This document shows, piece by piece, positions 18,429-27,538 of a stretch of DNA of 64,000 bases. The stretch's first letter is position 1, and each line of letters starts with the position of its first letter. The translations under genes and the position numbers were made by a program. The stretch comes from Porphyra umbilicalis (taxonomy: Eukaryota > Rhodophyta > Bangiophyceae > Bangiales > Bangiaceae), in NCBI GenBank assembly GCA_002049455.2, contig KV918803.1:1-64000 (forward strand). Direction: 5' to 3'. The notes below the pieces were generated by a model, which saw only the letters and a program-made list of their open reading frames with translations, searched no databases and was not told the origin of the DNA.

Positions 18429-19943
18429 GTGACCTGTCGTGCTTTGCACGGCTTAGATGGGTTAGAAATAGATACTGTGTCCAGTTTGTACAAGGGATCC
18501 GTCACTGCTACGCGCACCAAGACACACATCCAAACAGCCGGCCACCCCGCCCATGTACATGCCGTCGCCGCTGTCATGGTGTCTATCGCCGTGAATTGGC
18601 GCCTGAGCACCCTCACCTGGGTGCTCACATTTGCGCTCATCGCCGGTGACCTCGTTCTCAACGCCCTCCTCAAGCGCCTGCTCGTCGCCCTTGCTGTGCG
18701 GCGGCTCAACAAGACCGGCTGGGTGGCCCACCGCCCGCTAGCTATCGCGCACCGCATCGTGGCGGTCGCCACCCTCCTCGGCGGCGTTGCCGCCGAGTAC
18801 TTTGTGCTCGACTCGCTGACGAGTAACACGGCCTGTGTCGCTGACGCTGGCGGCGTTTGCGACACGTCTCTGCGGGTGGCAACCTACTACACCAACCCCA
18901 CCGAGTGGGAGCGGCCGGTCGAGCCGTCGTACCGCCCCATGATGCGGCTGCTGGAGCGGTCGGGGGGCTTTGACGTCGACCGCGGCATGCCGTGGCGGGT
19001 GCCCACCGACCCCGACGCGGTCGTCACGCGGTCCGACCCCGACTACTCGGCAGTTATTGCCGAGGCAACGACCTACCCCGACGACACGGTCAACACGTTT
19101 GACGGAGACGGGTGCGTCAACGGGTCGGCCTTCCCCTGGTCTTGGATCCTCCCCGTCGCCGCCGGCCGCGCGCGTGCCAACGACACGTACAACAAGGCGG
19201 ACTATAGTCGCGAGTCCCCCGCCTGCGACGGCGCCCCGTCCCGCTACCGCTTTTACGTGTCGACGGGCCTCGACGGGGACGACGCGGCGGACCCGCTGCG
19301 CGGCTTTGTCCTCATGATGACGTGCGGCGGGCGCGCCCGCACGTGCACGCGCGTCACCCTCGACAAGCGGGCGGCCAAGCACGCGTGGTCGGAACACATC
19401 CTGGCCGTCGCCGTCCTCGCCGACCTCGACGGCCACGACGTGGCGTCGCCGCGGGGCATGGCCACCGTCGCCCGCAACGCCGACATTGCGTCGTACATGG
19501 CGGCGGGGCGCACCGCGGCGGGGGACGTCGAGTTTCCCGTCGAGCGCGCAGTCGCGGGGCGCGTGACGGTCGGTCTCATGGGGGCCCTCGCGGCCGCCAT
19601 CGCCACCGCCGCGGCCGCCGTGGCCGGCGTGACGCGCGGCTGCACCGCGTCGCAGGCAGCCGACGCGCTCAGCGCCGCCGGCGCTCTGCGCCTGGCCGTC
19701 GCCCAGCGGCAGGCGGTGGCGGCAGCAGGCGCGACGGCGGTGGCCAAGGGCGCACCGCCCGACGGGGGGGGTGCGGCCGCCGACGGCGACGGCGGTGGTG
19801 AGGGCGAGGAGCCGGCTCAGCCGCCCGTGCGGGGCGCGCCGGGGCTCGCCGTCGAGCGCGACGCGGAAGGGGGTTACGTCGTCCGCCCCACCGCGCCGGC
19901 GGTGGGCGTGCACCGGGGGGTGCTGCGGCGGGTCGGCTGGTGA
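18429..19943 (+). CDS. Unrecognised multi-pass membrane protein
   Basis: A single long frame of 504 residues; the ATG at 18576 (MVSIAVNWRL, 455 residues) is the likelier start because the 49 residues before it look like untranslated leader. Membrane segments are predicted at LTWVLTFALIAGDLVLNALL, at IVAVATLLGGVAAEYFVLD, and late in the protein at VTVGLMGALAAAIATAAAAV. Between the second and third lies a loop of roughly 250 residues with cysteines (NTACVADAGGVCD, GDGCVNGS, ESPACDG, MMTCGGRARTC) and Asn-x-Ser/Thr sites, as in a lumenal or extracellular domain. The tail is Ala/Gly-rich and hydrophilic. No known family is recognised, but codon-level composition, uninterrupted length and this layout argue that it is real. 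Confidence 0.7.
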   Translation: MTCRALHGLDGLEIDTVSSLYKGSVTATRTKTHIQTAGHPAHVHAVAAVMVSIAVNWRLSTLTWVLTFALIAGDLVLNALLKRLLVALAVRRLNKTGWVAHRPLAIAHRIVAVATLLGGVAAEYFVLDSLTSNTACVADAGGVCDTSLRVATYYTNPTEWERPVEPSYRPMMRLLERSGGFDVDRGMPWRVPTDPDAVVTRSDPDYSAVIAEATTYPDDTVNTFDGDGCVNGSAFPWSWILPVAAGRARANDTYNKADYSRESPACDGAPSRYRFYVSTGLDGDDAADPLRGFVLMMTCGGRARTCTRVTLDKRAAKHAWSEHILAVAVLADLDGHDVASPRGMATVARNADIASYMAAGRTAAGDVEFPVERAVAGRVTVGLMGALAAAIATAAAAVAGVTRGCTASQAADALSAAGALRLAVAQRQAVAAAGATAVAKGAPPDGGGAAADGDGGGEGEEPAQPPVRGAPGLAVERDAEGGYVVRPTAPAVGVHRGVLRRVGW

Positions 19944-21394
19944 GGGCGGCGGCGACGGCGGCGCTGTGGGGGGTGGGGGGGGTGTCGGCGGTTGACGCTC
20001 GGTGGGCGGCAGATGTGCCGACAAGGGGGTGAGCACGGGGGTGAAGGGGTGGGGCTCACAGCGCCCGTCGCGGCGCGGACGACGGCGGCGTCCTCTGCGC
20101 CGTGCCGTGGCGTAGTGTGTCCAGCGGCGGCACTGTAGCGGCGCAACGCCTCACAATCCCCGGCGCCGTTGCTCAATCGTGAATAAAAATTCCTTTGGTT
20201 TTTAAGCAATACAGGGAGTTCCCGCTGCAGGACAGGTAGGTGCGTCGGATGGGCTTCGCTGAGTCACATCAATGTGCATACAGTGTGTTCTCGTTATAAG
20301 AGAATCGTTCACAAGAGAATATGGGTCGCGAGTCTTCCTTTCCAGTCCGTGTAGGCCACTTTTTATTTATATTGAGCTGAATCAGCTGTGATACTGTAAC
20401 GAGAACGCACTGTATACCTATCAACATTCCCGTTCGTAGCTGTGAAAGTTGAAGCACAGGAGTTTTGGGTGATTGCCGCAGCCATTTGGCAGTCCACCCC
20501 CAGCGGCACGCGGCTGCTCTCTCGTTCGCCGCTTTGCCCAATCGCGACGCCCGATGCCACTTGCCGGACCCTCGACAGCGTCTGCCGGTCCGCCCCCCCG
20601 GCCGCGTCGGTCTGGACTCGCCGCGACGCGGGATTTTTTGATGCGGCCCCGCGCGCGGCGCCACAGCGTCGGGCGCGGCGGCCGCCGGCACGGGCGTTGG
20701 CCGCGCGCGATTGTCAGCGGCCCGCGCCGGCGGCCGCCGTGTCGGCGGTCACGGCGCGGGGGGGGTGGGGTCACGGCGGCCCCCGGCGGCCGTCCCATGC
20801 ACGGCGGCGGGTTCCAGCCGCCGCCGCCGCCGCGGACGGTCGGGGGGCGGGGCGTGTCAGCAGCCGGGGCGGCGGCGGGGCGGAGGGAGGTGGTCGCACC
20901 GGCGCGCCGCGGCGCCGGTGCAGACTTTTTTCTTTTTTTGCACGCACGCAGGGGAGGCGGCAGCGGTCGCCGCGGTCCCCCGACAGCCGACGGCGCCGCC
21001 GCGAGCGGGCGGCGGGCGGGCGCGCCGCGCGGCGGCTGCCCCCTGTACGCCGCGTGACGCATGCGCACGGGTGGCGGGTGTTGCCGCTCGTGGCGACGCG
21101 GGCCGCCCGCGGGCGCCCCCCGTGCGGCGGCCGCGTGGGCGGCACGGGGTCGACCGCGCCGGCGCGCGCCTGCCCCCGCGTGTCGGGTTGGGTGTGGCGG
21201 CGCGCCGCGTGGGCGCCCAGCGGCGGCAGTAGCGGCCGGGGTCGTACAAGAGCCGCCGGCCTAGCGCGAGATGGGCCGGCAGCAAGCCGTCCGACGACCC
21301 GCGGGCAACGCCGTGGCCGCCGACCTGTTGTTGCCAGAGACAACGGCGGCTGCCCGTGCTCGACGGCGAGCCCACTCCTGACACCCGAGAGGCC
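19944..21394. other. GC-rich intergenic region with a lower-GC window
   Basis: About 20160-20450 is more AT-rich; 20570-21330 is again very GC-rich, open in several frames on both strands and without motifs. It probably includes the 3' flank of the membrane-protein gene and the promoter of the malectin gene. Confidence 0.4.
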
Positions 21395-23494
21395 ATGGCG
21401 GGCGCGCACGCCCGGTGGGGCTACCTCACCGCCGCCCCCAACGTGCTGCTGTTGCTGCTGCTGGTACTGGTGACTTGCGCATCGGCTGACGCGGCCGACC
21501 ATGGAGGGGCGACGGTCGCGCCCGCCGCTCACCAGGCGGCGCTGGTCCAGCCGCGTGGTCGGCCCGCCGCCATTGCCGCGGACGCTAGTTCCTTCGTGCT
21601 GATGGTCAACTGTGGGGGGCCGGCGGGCCCGGGGTTCGTGGCCGACAAGAACTTTACCGACCCCTCAGCGTCGATTGCGCGGGCGTTTCGCCCCGACGAC
21701 GGCGCCGCGCCGAACCCCTTTAACGACACGGTGCGGTACAAAAAGGGAGGCGATGGGGTGCTCACGTTTCAGGTGCGGCTGCCCGCCGACCGCGAGTATA
21801 GTGTGGTGTTTGTCTTCAACGAGGTGTACCACCGCGCCGCCGGTCAGCGGGTGGTCCATGCGGAGCTGTGGGCTGCCGACACCCTCCTCAGCCGCACCTA
21901 CGCGCTCGACGTGTTTGCCATAATGGGCAAGCGGTTTGCGCCCATGCAGCAGGCGGCCGCCGCGCGGCTGCCGTCGCCCATGCTGACGATCCGCATCGTG
22001 GGGGACGTTGGCGACCCGGCCATTGCGGGCTTCGCGATCATCGCCATGGACGGGGGCGATGTCCTCGGCGGTGGTGATGGGGGTGGCACAGACGCGGACA
22101 TGGGCGGCGGCGACGGCGTTGGCGATGGTGACGCCGACGACGAGGACGACAAGGACAACGATGACGACGATGACGACGGCGACTACGACGATGCGGGCAG
22201 TGGGACGTACCCGCTCCGCATGACCAAGGGCCACGCGTGGGGCGACGACTGGTTCATGGCCATGACCGCCGGCGGCCTTGACATGGCCGACGGCCCCATG
22301 AGTGGCAGCCGGAATTTCCAAGACAAGACCCCCTCCATGCCGCCCCTCAACGCGGAGCGGATGCCGGCCAGCATGCCCGCCACCTACGCGGCCATGAACT
22401 GGACGGCCAAAGTCAAGGCCGCCGCGCTGGTGGCGCCCGCCGGGGAGCCCCTCGAGTGGATGATCCGCGTGCCGCTGGCGGGCGCCTACGAGGTTATCCT
22501 CGCGTGGCACGTGGCGGCCGGCACCGCGGCCGGCACCACCGTCATGGACGTGGAGGTCCTCTCCGACGCCGGGCCCGCGCCAATGCGCATCACCCTCGAC
22601 GTGGCCGCCGCCACGGGCGGCAGCGGGCGGCTGGCGGTGGCCCACCTGCCTCCGCGCTCCCCGCTGCTCGCGACAGACAACTTGCACGTTGACGCGGTGC
22701 TGCGCGTCATCCTCCGGCCGCGCGTCGGCCGCGCCTTCCTCAACGCCCTCGTCGTGCGACAGACGCCCGTGGGCGACGTCCTGAGGCCGTCGACGCGGGC
22801 GCCCAGCGGCATGGTCGCGCCGGGGCGGCCCGATGCGCCAGACGAGGGGCCAATGGTGACCGTCGGTCCAAACGGCCCCACCGAGGAGGGGGATGACGGC
22901 AGCAGCGACGGCAGCGTTCCGCCGCCAATGACAGCCAAGCCGACGGTGGTCATCAACATGGGCGGCCGCCCCGCCGACAGCGGCTACAATGCCGACCGGT
23001 CGGTCATGACCGTGGCCGACACGGACTTTTTCGGCGCCGCCGTGGCGGGCCCCGACGGATCGCCGCCGCGCGGCGGCGTCTTTGGCTATGTCTACCGCGC
23101 GTCGCCGGCAGCGGCGGCGGCGGCCAACCTGTCGGCCGACCCCGTAGCGTCGTCGGTCCGCTACGGCGGGCGCCTCGAGTACACCGTGGCCGTCCCCGCG
23201 GCGGGCGTGTACGACCTCGCAGTCGTGTCGGTGGAGCTCGTGTGGGGGACCGGCGTGCGCGTCTTTGACGTCGACGTGGCCGTCGACGGCGGCGACGGAG
23301 GGACGACGCGGCTCGCAACGGGGGTGGATCTGGCCGCCTCCCCGGGCAAGTACCGACGGGCCACGTGGGAGATGCGCAACGTGACCGTCGAGGCGGCCTT
23401 TACGGTCGTTGCGCGCGCGCAGCTGGACAAGGCGTGCATTGCCGCGATCATCCTGCGCCCGGTGCGGGTGGTGGAGGTGGCGCGGCCAGAGTAG
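21395..23494 (+). CDS. Secreted protein with three malectin-like domains
   Basis: A 699-residue single-exon gene. The start at 21395 gives a signal peptide: MAGAHARWGY, then a Leu-rich core (NVLLLLLLVLVTCASA). Domain 1, about residues 60-210, starts FVLMVNCGGP and contains DPSASIARAF and FVFNEVY. Residues about 230-265 form a Gly/Asp linker with a run of acidic residues. Domain 2, about 270-465, holds LEWMIRVPLAGAYEVILAWH. Domain 3, about 520-690, starts TVVINMGGRPADSGYNADRS, has VPAAGVYDLAVVSVEL, and ends near IAAIILRP. The N-x-GG start, Asp-rich turn and final I-x-x-I-x-L strand are malectin features; malectin domains bind diglucose or other cell-wall glycans. No transmembrane anchor follows, so it is probably a soluble wall or secretory protein. 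The ligand is unknown. Confidence 0.8.
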   Translation: MAGAHARWGYLTAAPNVLLLLLLVLVTCASADAADHGGATVAPAAHQAALVQPRGRPAAIAADASSFVLMVNCGGPAGPGFVADKNFTDPSASIARAFRPDDGAAPNPFNDTVRYKKGGDGVLTFQVRLPADREYSVVFVFNEVYHRAAGQRVVHAELWAADTLLSRTYALDVFAIMGKRFAPMQQAAAARLPSPMLTIRIVGDVGDPAIAGFAIIAMDGGDVLGGGDGGGTDADMGGGDGVGDGDADDEDDKDNDDDDDDGDYDDAGSGTYPLRMTKGHAWGDDWFMAMTAGGLDMADGPMSGSRNFQDKTPSMPPLNAERMPASMPATYAAMNWTAKVKAAALVAPAGEPLEWMIRVPLAGAYEVILAWHVAAGTAAGTTVMDVEVLSDAGPAPMRITLDVAAATGGSGRLAVAHLPPRSPLLATDNLHVDAVLRVILRPRVGRAFLNALVVRQTPVGDVLRPSTRAPSGMVAPGRPDAPDEGPMVTVGPNGPTEEGDDGSSDGSVPPPMTAKPTVVINMGGRPADSGYNADRSVMTVADTDFFGAAVAGPDGSPPRGGVFGYVYRASPAAAAAANLSADPVASSVRYGGRLEYTVAVPAAGVYDLAVVSVELVWGTGVRVFDVDVAVDGGDGGTTRLATGVDLAASPGKYRRATWEMRNVTVEAAFTVVARAQLDKACIAAIILRPVRVVEVARPE

Positions 23495-23623
23495 GGGGGG
23501 CGCTCGCCGCAGAAGGGGGACACACGGGGGGGTGGCGGCGCCGCCCGCCTCGCGTGCACGCGCGGCACCGACGGTGGGGTCGCGCCGCGTCCAGTGTGCG
23601 TGACTATTTTGATTGTGGACGTA

Positions 23624-25110
23624 AGAGCATTGCCAACAACTCAGGCTATCGCTATCGGCTATTCCATTCTAGAACCAAGTCCGCGTCCTTAGACAGCCAC
23701 ATGTACGTCAGCGGTTGGCTGCTGTGCTGTCATGAGCCTAAGTACCTGCAGGTTTCCTTACACCAGGCCTTGTCTGGGCCCGATCAAGACGATATTTTCT
23801 GCCAGGACTTGATTCACTGCAGCGGCAGATGACAACTGTGGTGAGCCAGCCGTATCAACCATAACGAAGGCGCAGAGAACGCTCGTCGGCAGACGGACAA
23901 AGAAACAGGTCAAAATGTGCAGCACTTGATGACGACCACGCCTAGAAGGACGTCACTGTAGGACCATTGCCATGGACGACAGCTCTTGCGGACGTTCCCA
24001 CCACCTCTGCCCAGAAGAAACTGGCAGTCAATCTTGCAGACGTGGCGCACACGTTGCAGCCACGTGCTACTATTTGCTGTGAAACGGGTCGTTGATCCAT
24101 CACATGGGCCAATCAGAGGCCCCCGTGAGATAGCCTCAGCTATCCTAAGAGCATTGTTAACAATGAGATGCTATCCCCATATTCAAGCCACGTTGCACAA
24201 CGTGTCCCATTAAGCACCTGAAGTCCGATGTAACACCACTTTTTAGACGAAGAAGCCCTTTTTTTGTTCGGGCCATGGAAATCGAAGTACCTACCTGATT
24301 CTGGCTTCCGCTGACCAAGAATAGCTGTGCGGCTATCGCTTACCTATTTCGAGTCGGAATAGCTTTTAGGATAGCCGAGGCTATCTCACGGGGGCCTCTA
24401 ATTGGCCCATGTGATGGATCAACGACCCGTTTCACAGCAAATAGTAGCACGTGGCTGCAACGTGTGCGCCACGTCTGCAAGATTGACTGCCAGTTTCTTC
24501 TGGGCAGAGGTGGTGGGAACGTCCGCAAGAGCTGTCGTCCATGGCAATGGTCCTACAGTGACGTCCTTCTAGGCGTGGTCGTCATCAAGTGCTGCACATT
24601 TTGACCTGTTTCTTTGTCCGTCTGCCGACGAGCGTTCTCTGCGCCTTCGTTATGGTTGATTCGGCTGCTCACCACAGTTGTCATCTGCAGCTGCAGTGAA
24701 TCAAGTCCTGGCAGAAAATATCGTCTTGATCGGGCCCAGACAAGGCTTGGTGTAAGGAAACCTGCGGGTACTTAGGCTCATGACAGCACAGCAGCCAACC
24801 GCTGACGTACATGTGGCTGTGTAAGGACGTGGACTTGGTTCTAGAATGGAATAGCCGATAGCGATAGACTGAGTTGTTGGCAATGCTCTAAGAGCTATTC
24901 CGACTCGAAATAGAAAAGCGATAGCCGCACAGCTATTCTTGGTCAGCGGAAGCCAGAATCAAGTAGGTAGTTCGATTTCCATGGCCCGAACAAAAAAAGG
25001 GCTTCTTCGTCTAAAAAGTGGTGTTACGTCGGACTTCAGGTGCTTAATGGGACACGTTGTGCAACGTGGCTTGAGTATGGGGATAGCATCTCATTGTTAA
25101 CAATGCTCTA
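23624..25110. repeat. Four-block inverted repeat A-B-A'-B'
   Basis: Block A (about 23624-24147) recurs inverted at about 24367-24888, and block B (about 24148-24366) recurs inverted at about 24889-25110. Read on the plus strand, A and B both begin with AAGAGCATTG; A ends GGCTATCCT and B ends GGAATAGCTTTT. A and its inverted copy form arms of about 520 bp around a B loop of about 220 bases. There are few mismatches, so the rearrangement is recent. It carries no recognisable protein. It looks like a foldback or nested pair of non-autonomous elements. Confidence 0.85.
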
Positions 25111-25640
25111 AGAGCAAACCTAGCAATGTCAGAGGACTATCCTTAAAATCTCAATTGGGTTTGCGACGTGGCGCCCCCTCACAGGCCGCCTATTGTAGGC
25201 TCCTAAAATGGGCGTTATGCGCAATAGAGTTACTCCTGACCGGGCTACTTTTTCATCGATAGTCCTCTTTGTTGGTGGGCGTTTCGTGGCCCATCCCTTG
25301 GAGTAAACCGTCCGAAGAATCTCGGAGCCTCCATGAAGGCTCCGCTGGATCCAGCGAGGCGTGATCCGCGAGATCCGCTGCAGATTGCCGTCGACAGGCC
25401 GACGAAAGGCAGCGATCGACTGACTCAAAAGCAGACACGAAGCACAAGTATGGCAAAAAGTGGGAGATCGTCGTCGTAAACGTCGATTGAGTGATACATG
25501 GCAGCTCCACAGGCTGCCACCGTGCACGGCCATGACGACCTGTCAGCCAATCACACATGCAAGAATCATAGACGGGATTGTGTGCACCCAAACGTGTTGC
25601 ATGGGTGTTGAGGGCCGGCACAAGGCTGGGAATTTCATGG
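25111..25640. other. Spacer with a repeat-family end
   Basis: The left edge (AAGAGCAAACCTAGCAATG, about 25108-25126) matches sequence at 49061-49085 and, more loosely, at 62855-62880. The rest shows no recognised gene. Confidence 0.4.
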
Positions 25641-25648
25641 CTGGAAAT

Positions 25649-26528
25649 CAGGGTTGTAAGTTCATGTTGAATCTACAGATGGTTCGATAAATCAGGTTGA
25701 TTTCAAGAAACGAACCAAACTAAACGATAAACGACTTCGTTGTATTTATCATTAATTGCCCGGGCAGACAGGAGCTTTCGTTGACCACTTCAAATTGATC
25801 AGCCAGGTGGTTGTGCGCTGTGCGGCCGCTCTGACTGCCTCGTTGCCATACCCCCTGCAGGTCAGTCGCGCGGAGAGTTCTGCTCCCAGACCCTCCCTCA
25901 TGTCAACTGTTACCAATCGGCTGTGTGGCACCCTAGGCGCTGAGTTCGTAGATCGATTCATCTGCGGTTAACGTGTGCGTGAGTCGTAGCCTTTTTGGCT
26001 GGAGGATGGATGGTTCGTGGTCGCACCCAGGATTGCGTGGAGTGCAGCAACTTGCTGCAGAAGCAACAGCTTGAAGCTGCTTCTCGGACAACGGGGCATC
26101 CACTCTCCCTCAACGCCGCGTCTACACGTATCGGTGTTTGGTCCTTTCTGTTTGGTTCCCCTGTCTCCGTTTCTGCGTGGAGGCCCAGGCGGTTGTCAAC
26201 GTCGTCGCCGCGGCGTCGGCTCGTACCAGTCGTCTGGATTGTGTCACGGTGGTGGGGCAGGCAAGAAGGGCTCTGTCGCCGGGTCTGCAGCAGGCCTGCT
26301 ATGCACACGCTACATCGGCTTGGCGACGCAAGCTCGATGGAGCTCGAGTCAGGCAACCCGACTCCCCCAAGCACAATCTCAACTACATTAAACGTGGCAC
26401 ACTAAGTTTTACGCGGAACAAGTATTGCTTTTGACATGTTGCGTTCAACCTGAACGCTCCAGCGTTCAAATGAATCAGGTTGAATTCCGTTCATGTTTGG
26501 CAAACCAAACCAAACGCTGACAACCCTG
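25649..26528. mobile_element. 880-bp non-autonomous hAT-type transposon
   Basis: The ends are CAGGGTTGTAAG at the left and the inverse CTGACAACCCTG at the right (inner CAGGGTTGT is shared). Both sides carry the same 8-bp duplication CTGGAAAT (25641-25648 and 26529-26536). An 8-bp duplication with CAGGG ends is diagnostic of hAT elements. Subterminal sequences share the motifs AACCAAAC and TCAGGTTGA. The interior has open frames but none resembles a hAT transposase or its C-terminal dimerisation region, so the copy depends on an enzyme made elsewhere. Confidence 0.85.
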
Positions 26529-26536
26529 CTGGAAAT

Positions 26537-27538
26537 TGCCGTGGAGGCGGTTTTATCTTCCATGTTGGCCCGTCTACAGCTCTCGCGTACATCATGCGAT
26601 CTACCTGCAACTTTGCACGAGACAAGCTGGGGGTCGCCCCCTCTGGTCTTGAGAAGCACAGCGTCGCTGCTACAGCGGTTTACGCTACCCAGTCGGTTTT
26701 GTAGGGCTCTCAGAGAGGTCGTGGATGCAGTTGCACCGGCCCCGCCCTCAGACAGGATGGAATCGGTGATCTGTATGTCGGGCCTCGTCGGAGTGGCCCG
26801 CGATCGGTTCGCGGTCGTTGATCAACACAGAGCCACACAGAGCCACACGGAGCCACACAGAGCCACACAGAGCCACACAGAGCCACACAGAGCCACACAG
26901 AGCCACACAGAGCCACAGAGCCACACGGCGCCGTCTGGTTGCACTGGTCGTCGTGAGACAGGTGTTCGACCCATGTCAGACGTCCAGCCAATGAGCGGAC
27001 GTCCGGGATAGTCCTTGTTCAGAATAGGGTGGGCGTGCCGTATTTTGCCCTCGAATACAACATGCGCCCTCTATTATTGTCCTTGCGCCAAAAGCTGGAC
27101 AGTCCAAGAAGAGGCGACCTTTCCTGAAGCATGCCTGTCTTGGACAATCCAGAGTGCAGCCTCATCGAACGACCTGTACTTACGTCCCGTCACAAATGTT
27201 AGATGTAGTTGTGACCATGTCTTAGTGAATCATACACTTTACGTTTCAAAGATGCCTACCACGTTTGGTGCCCGCGATGCGACGGAGTGGGCGAAAAACA
27301 TTGAGTTGATTGCTTTCGAAAAGCCGCGCCCCGGTGGTTCAGTTCAACGCTAGCCTTGCGTGCACCGCGCTGGGACGGCAGTCAACTGTCCCCAATTAGG
27401 GCGCCCCGCGCTGGGACGGCGCTCATCGTTGACGACAGCCCGCTGCTGTTCGTTGCCACCGTCGTGACGCCCATCCTCTTCGCGCTTTCGAGCAATCACC
27501 TCACAGTACGGGCGCGCATATCCCACCGGCCACGTCCG
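26537..27538. other. Intergenic region with a short minisatellite
   Basis: Apart from the 10-bp array at 26822-26935, nothing is recognised. A plus-strand frame at 27015-27353 (112 residues, two clusters of cysteines) is unassigned. The right part should contain the promoter of the cysteine-rich gene starting at 27539. Confidence 0.4.
26822..26935. repeat. 10-bp tandem repeat (AGAGCCACAC)
   Basis: About eleven near-perfect copies of AGAGCCACAC, with one unit varied to GGAGCCACAC and one shortened. As 10 is not a multiple of three, all frames through it are open by chance. Confidence 0.9.

Noticed and set aside
20442-21473. 343-codon plus frame before the malectin gene
   Set aside because: Arg/Ala/Gly-rich, overlaps the true start of the malectin gene in another frame and has no family signal.
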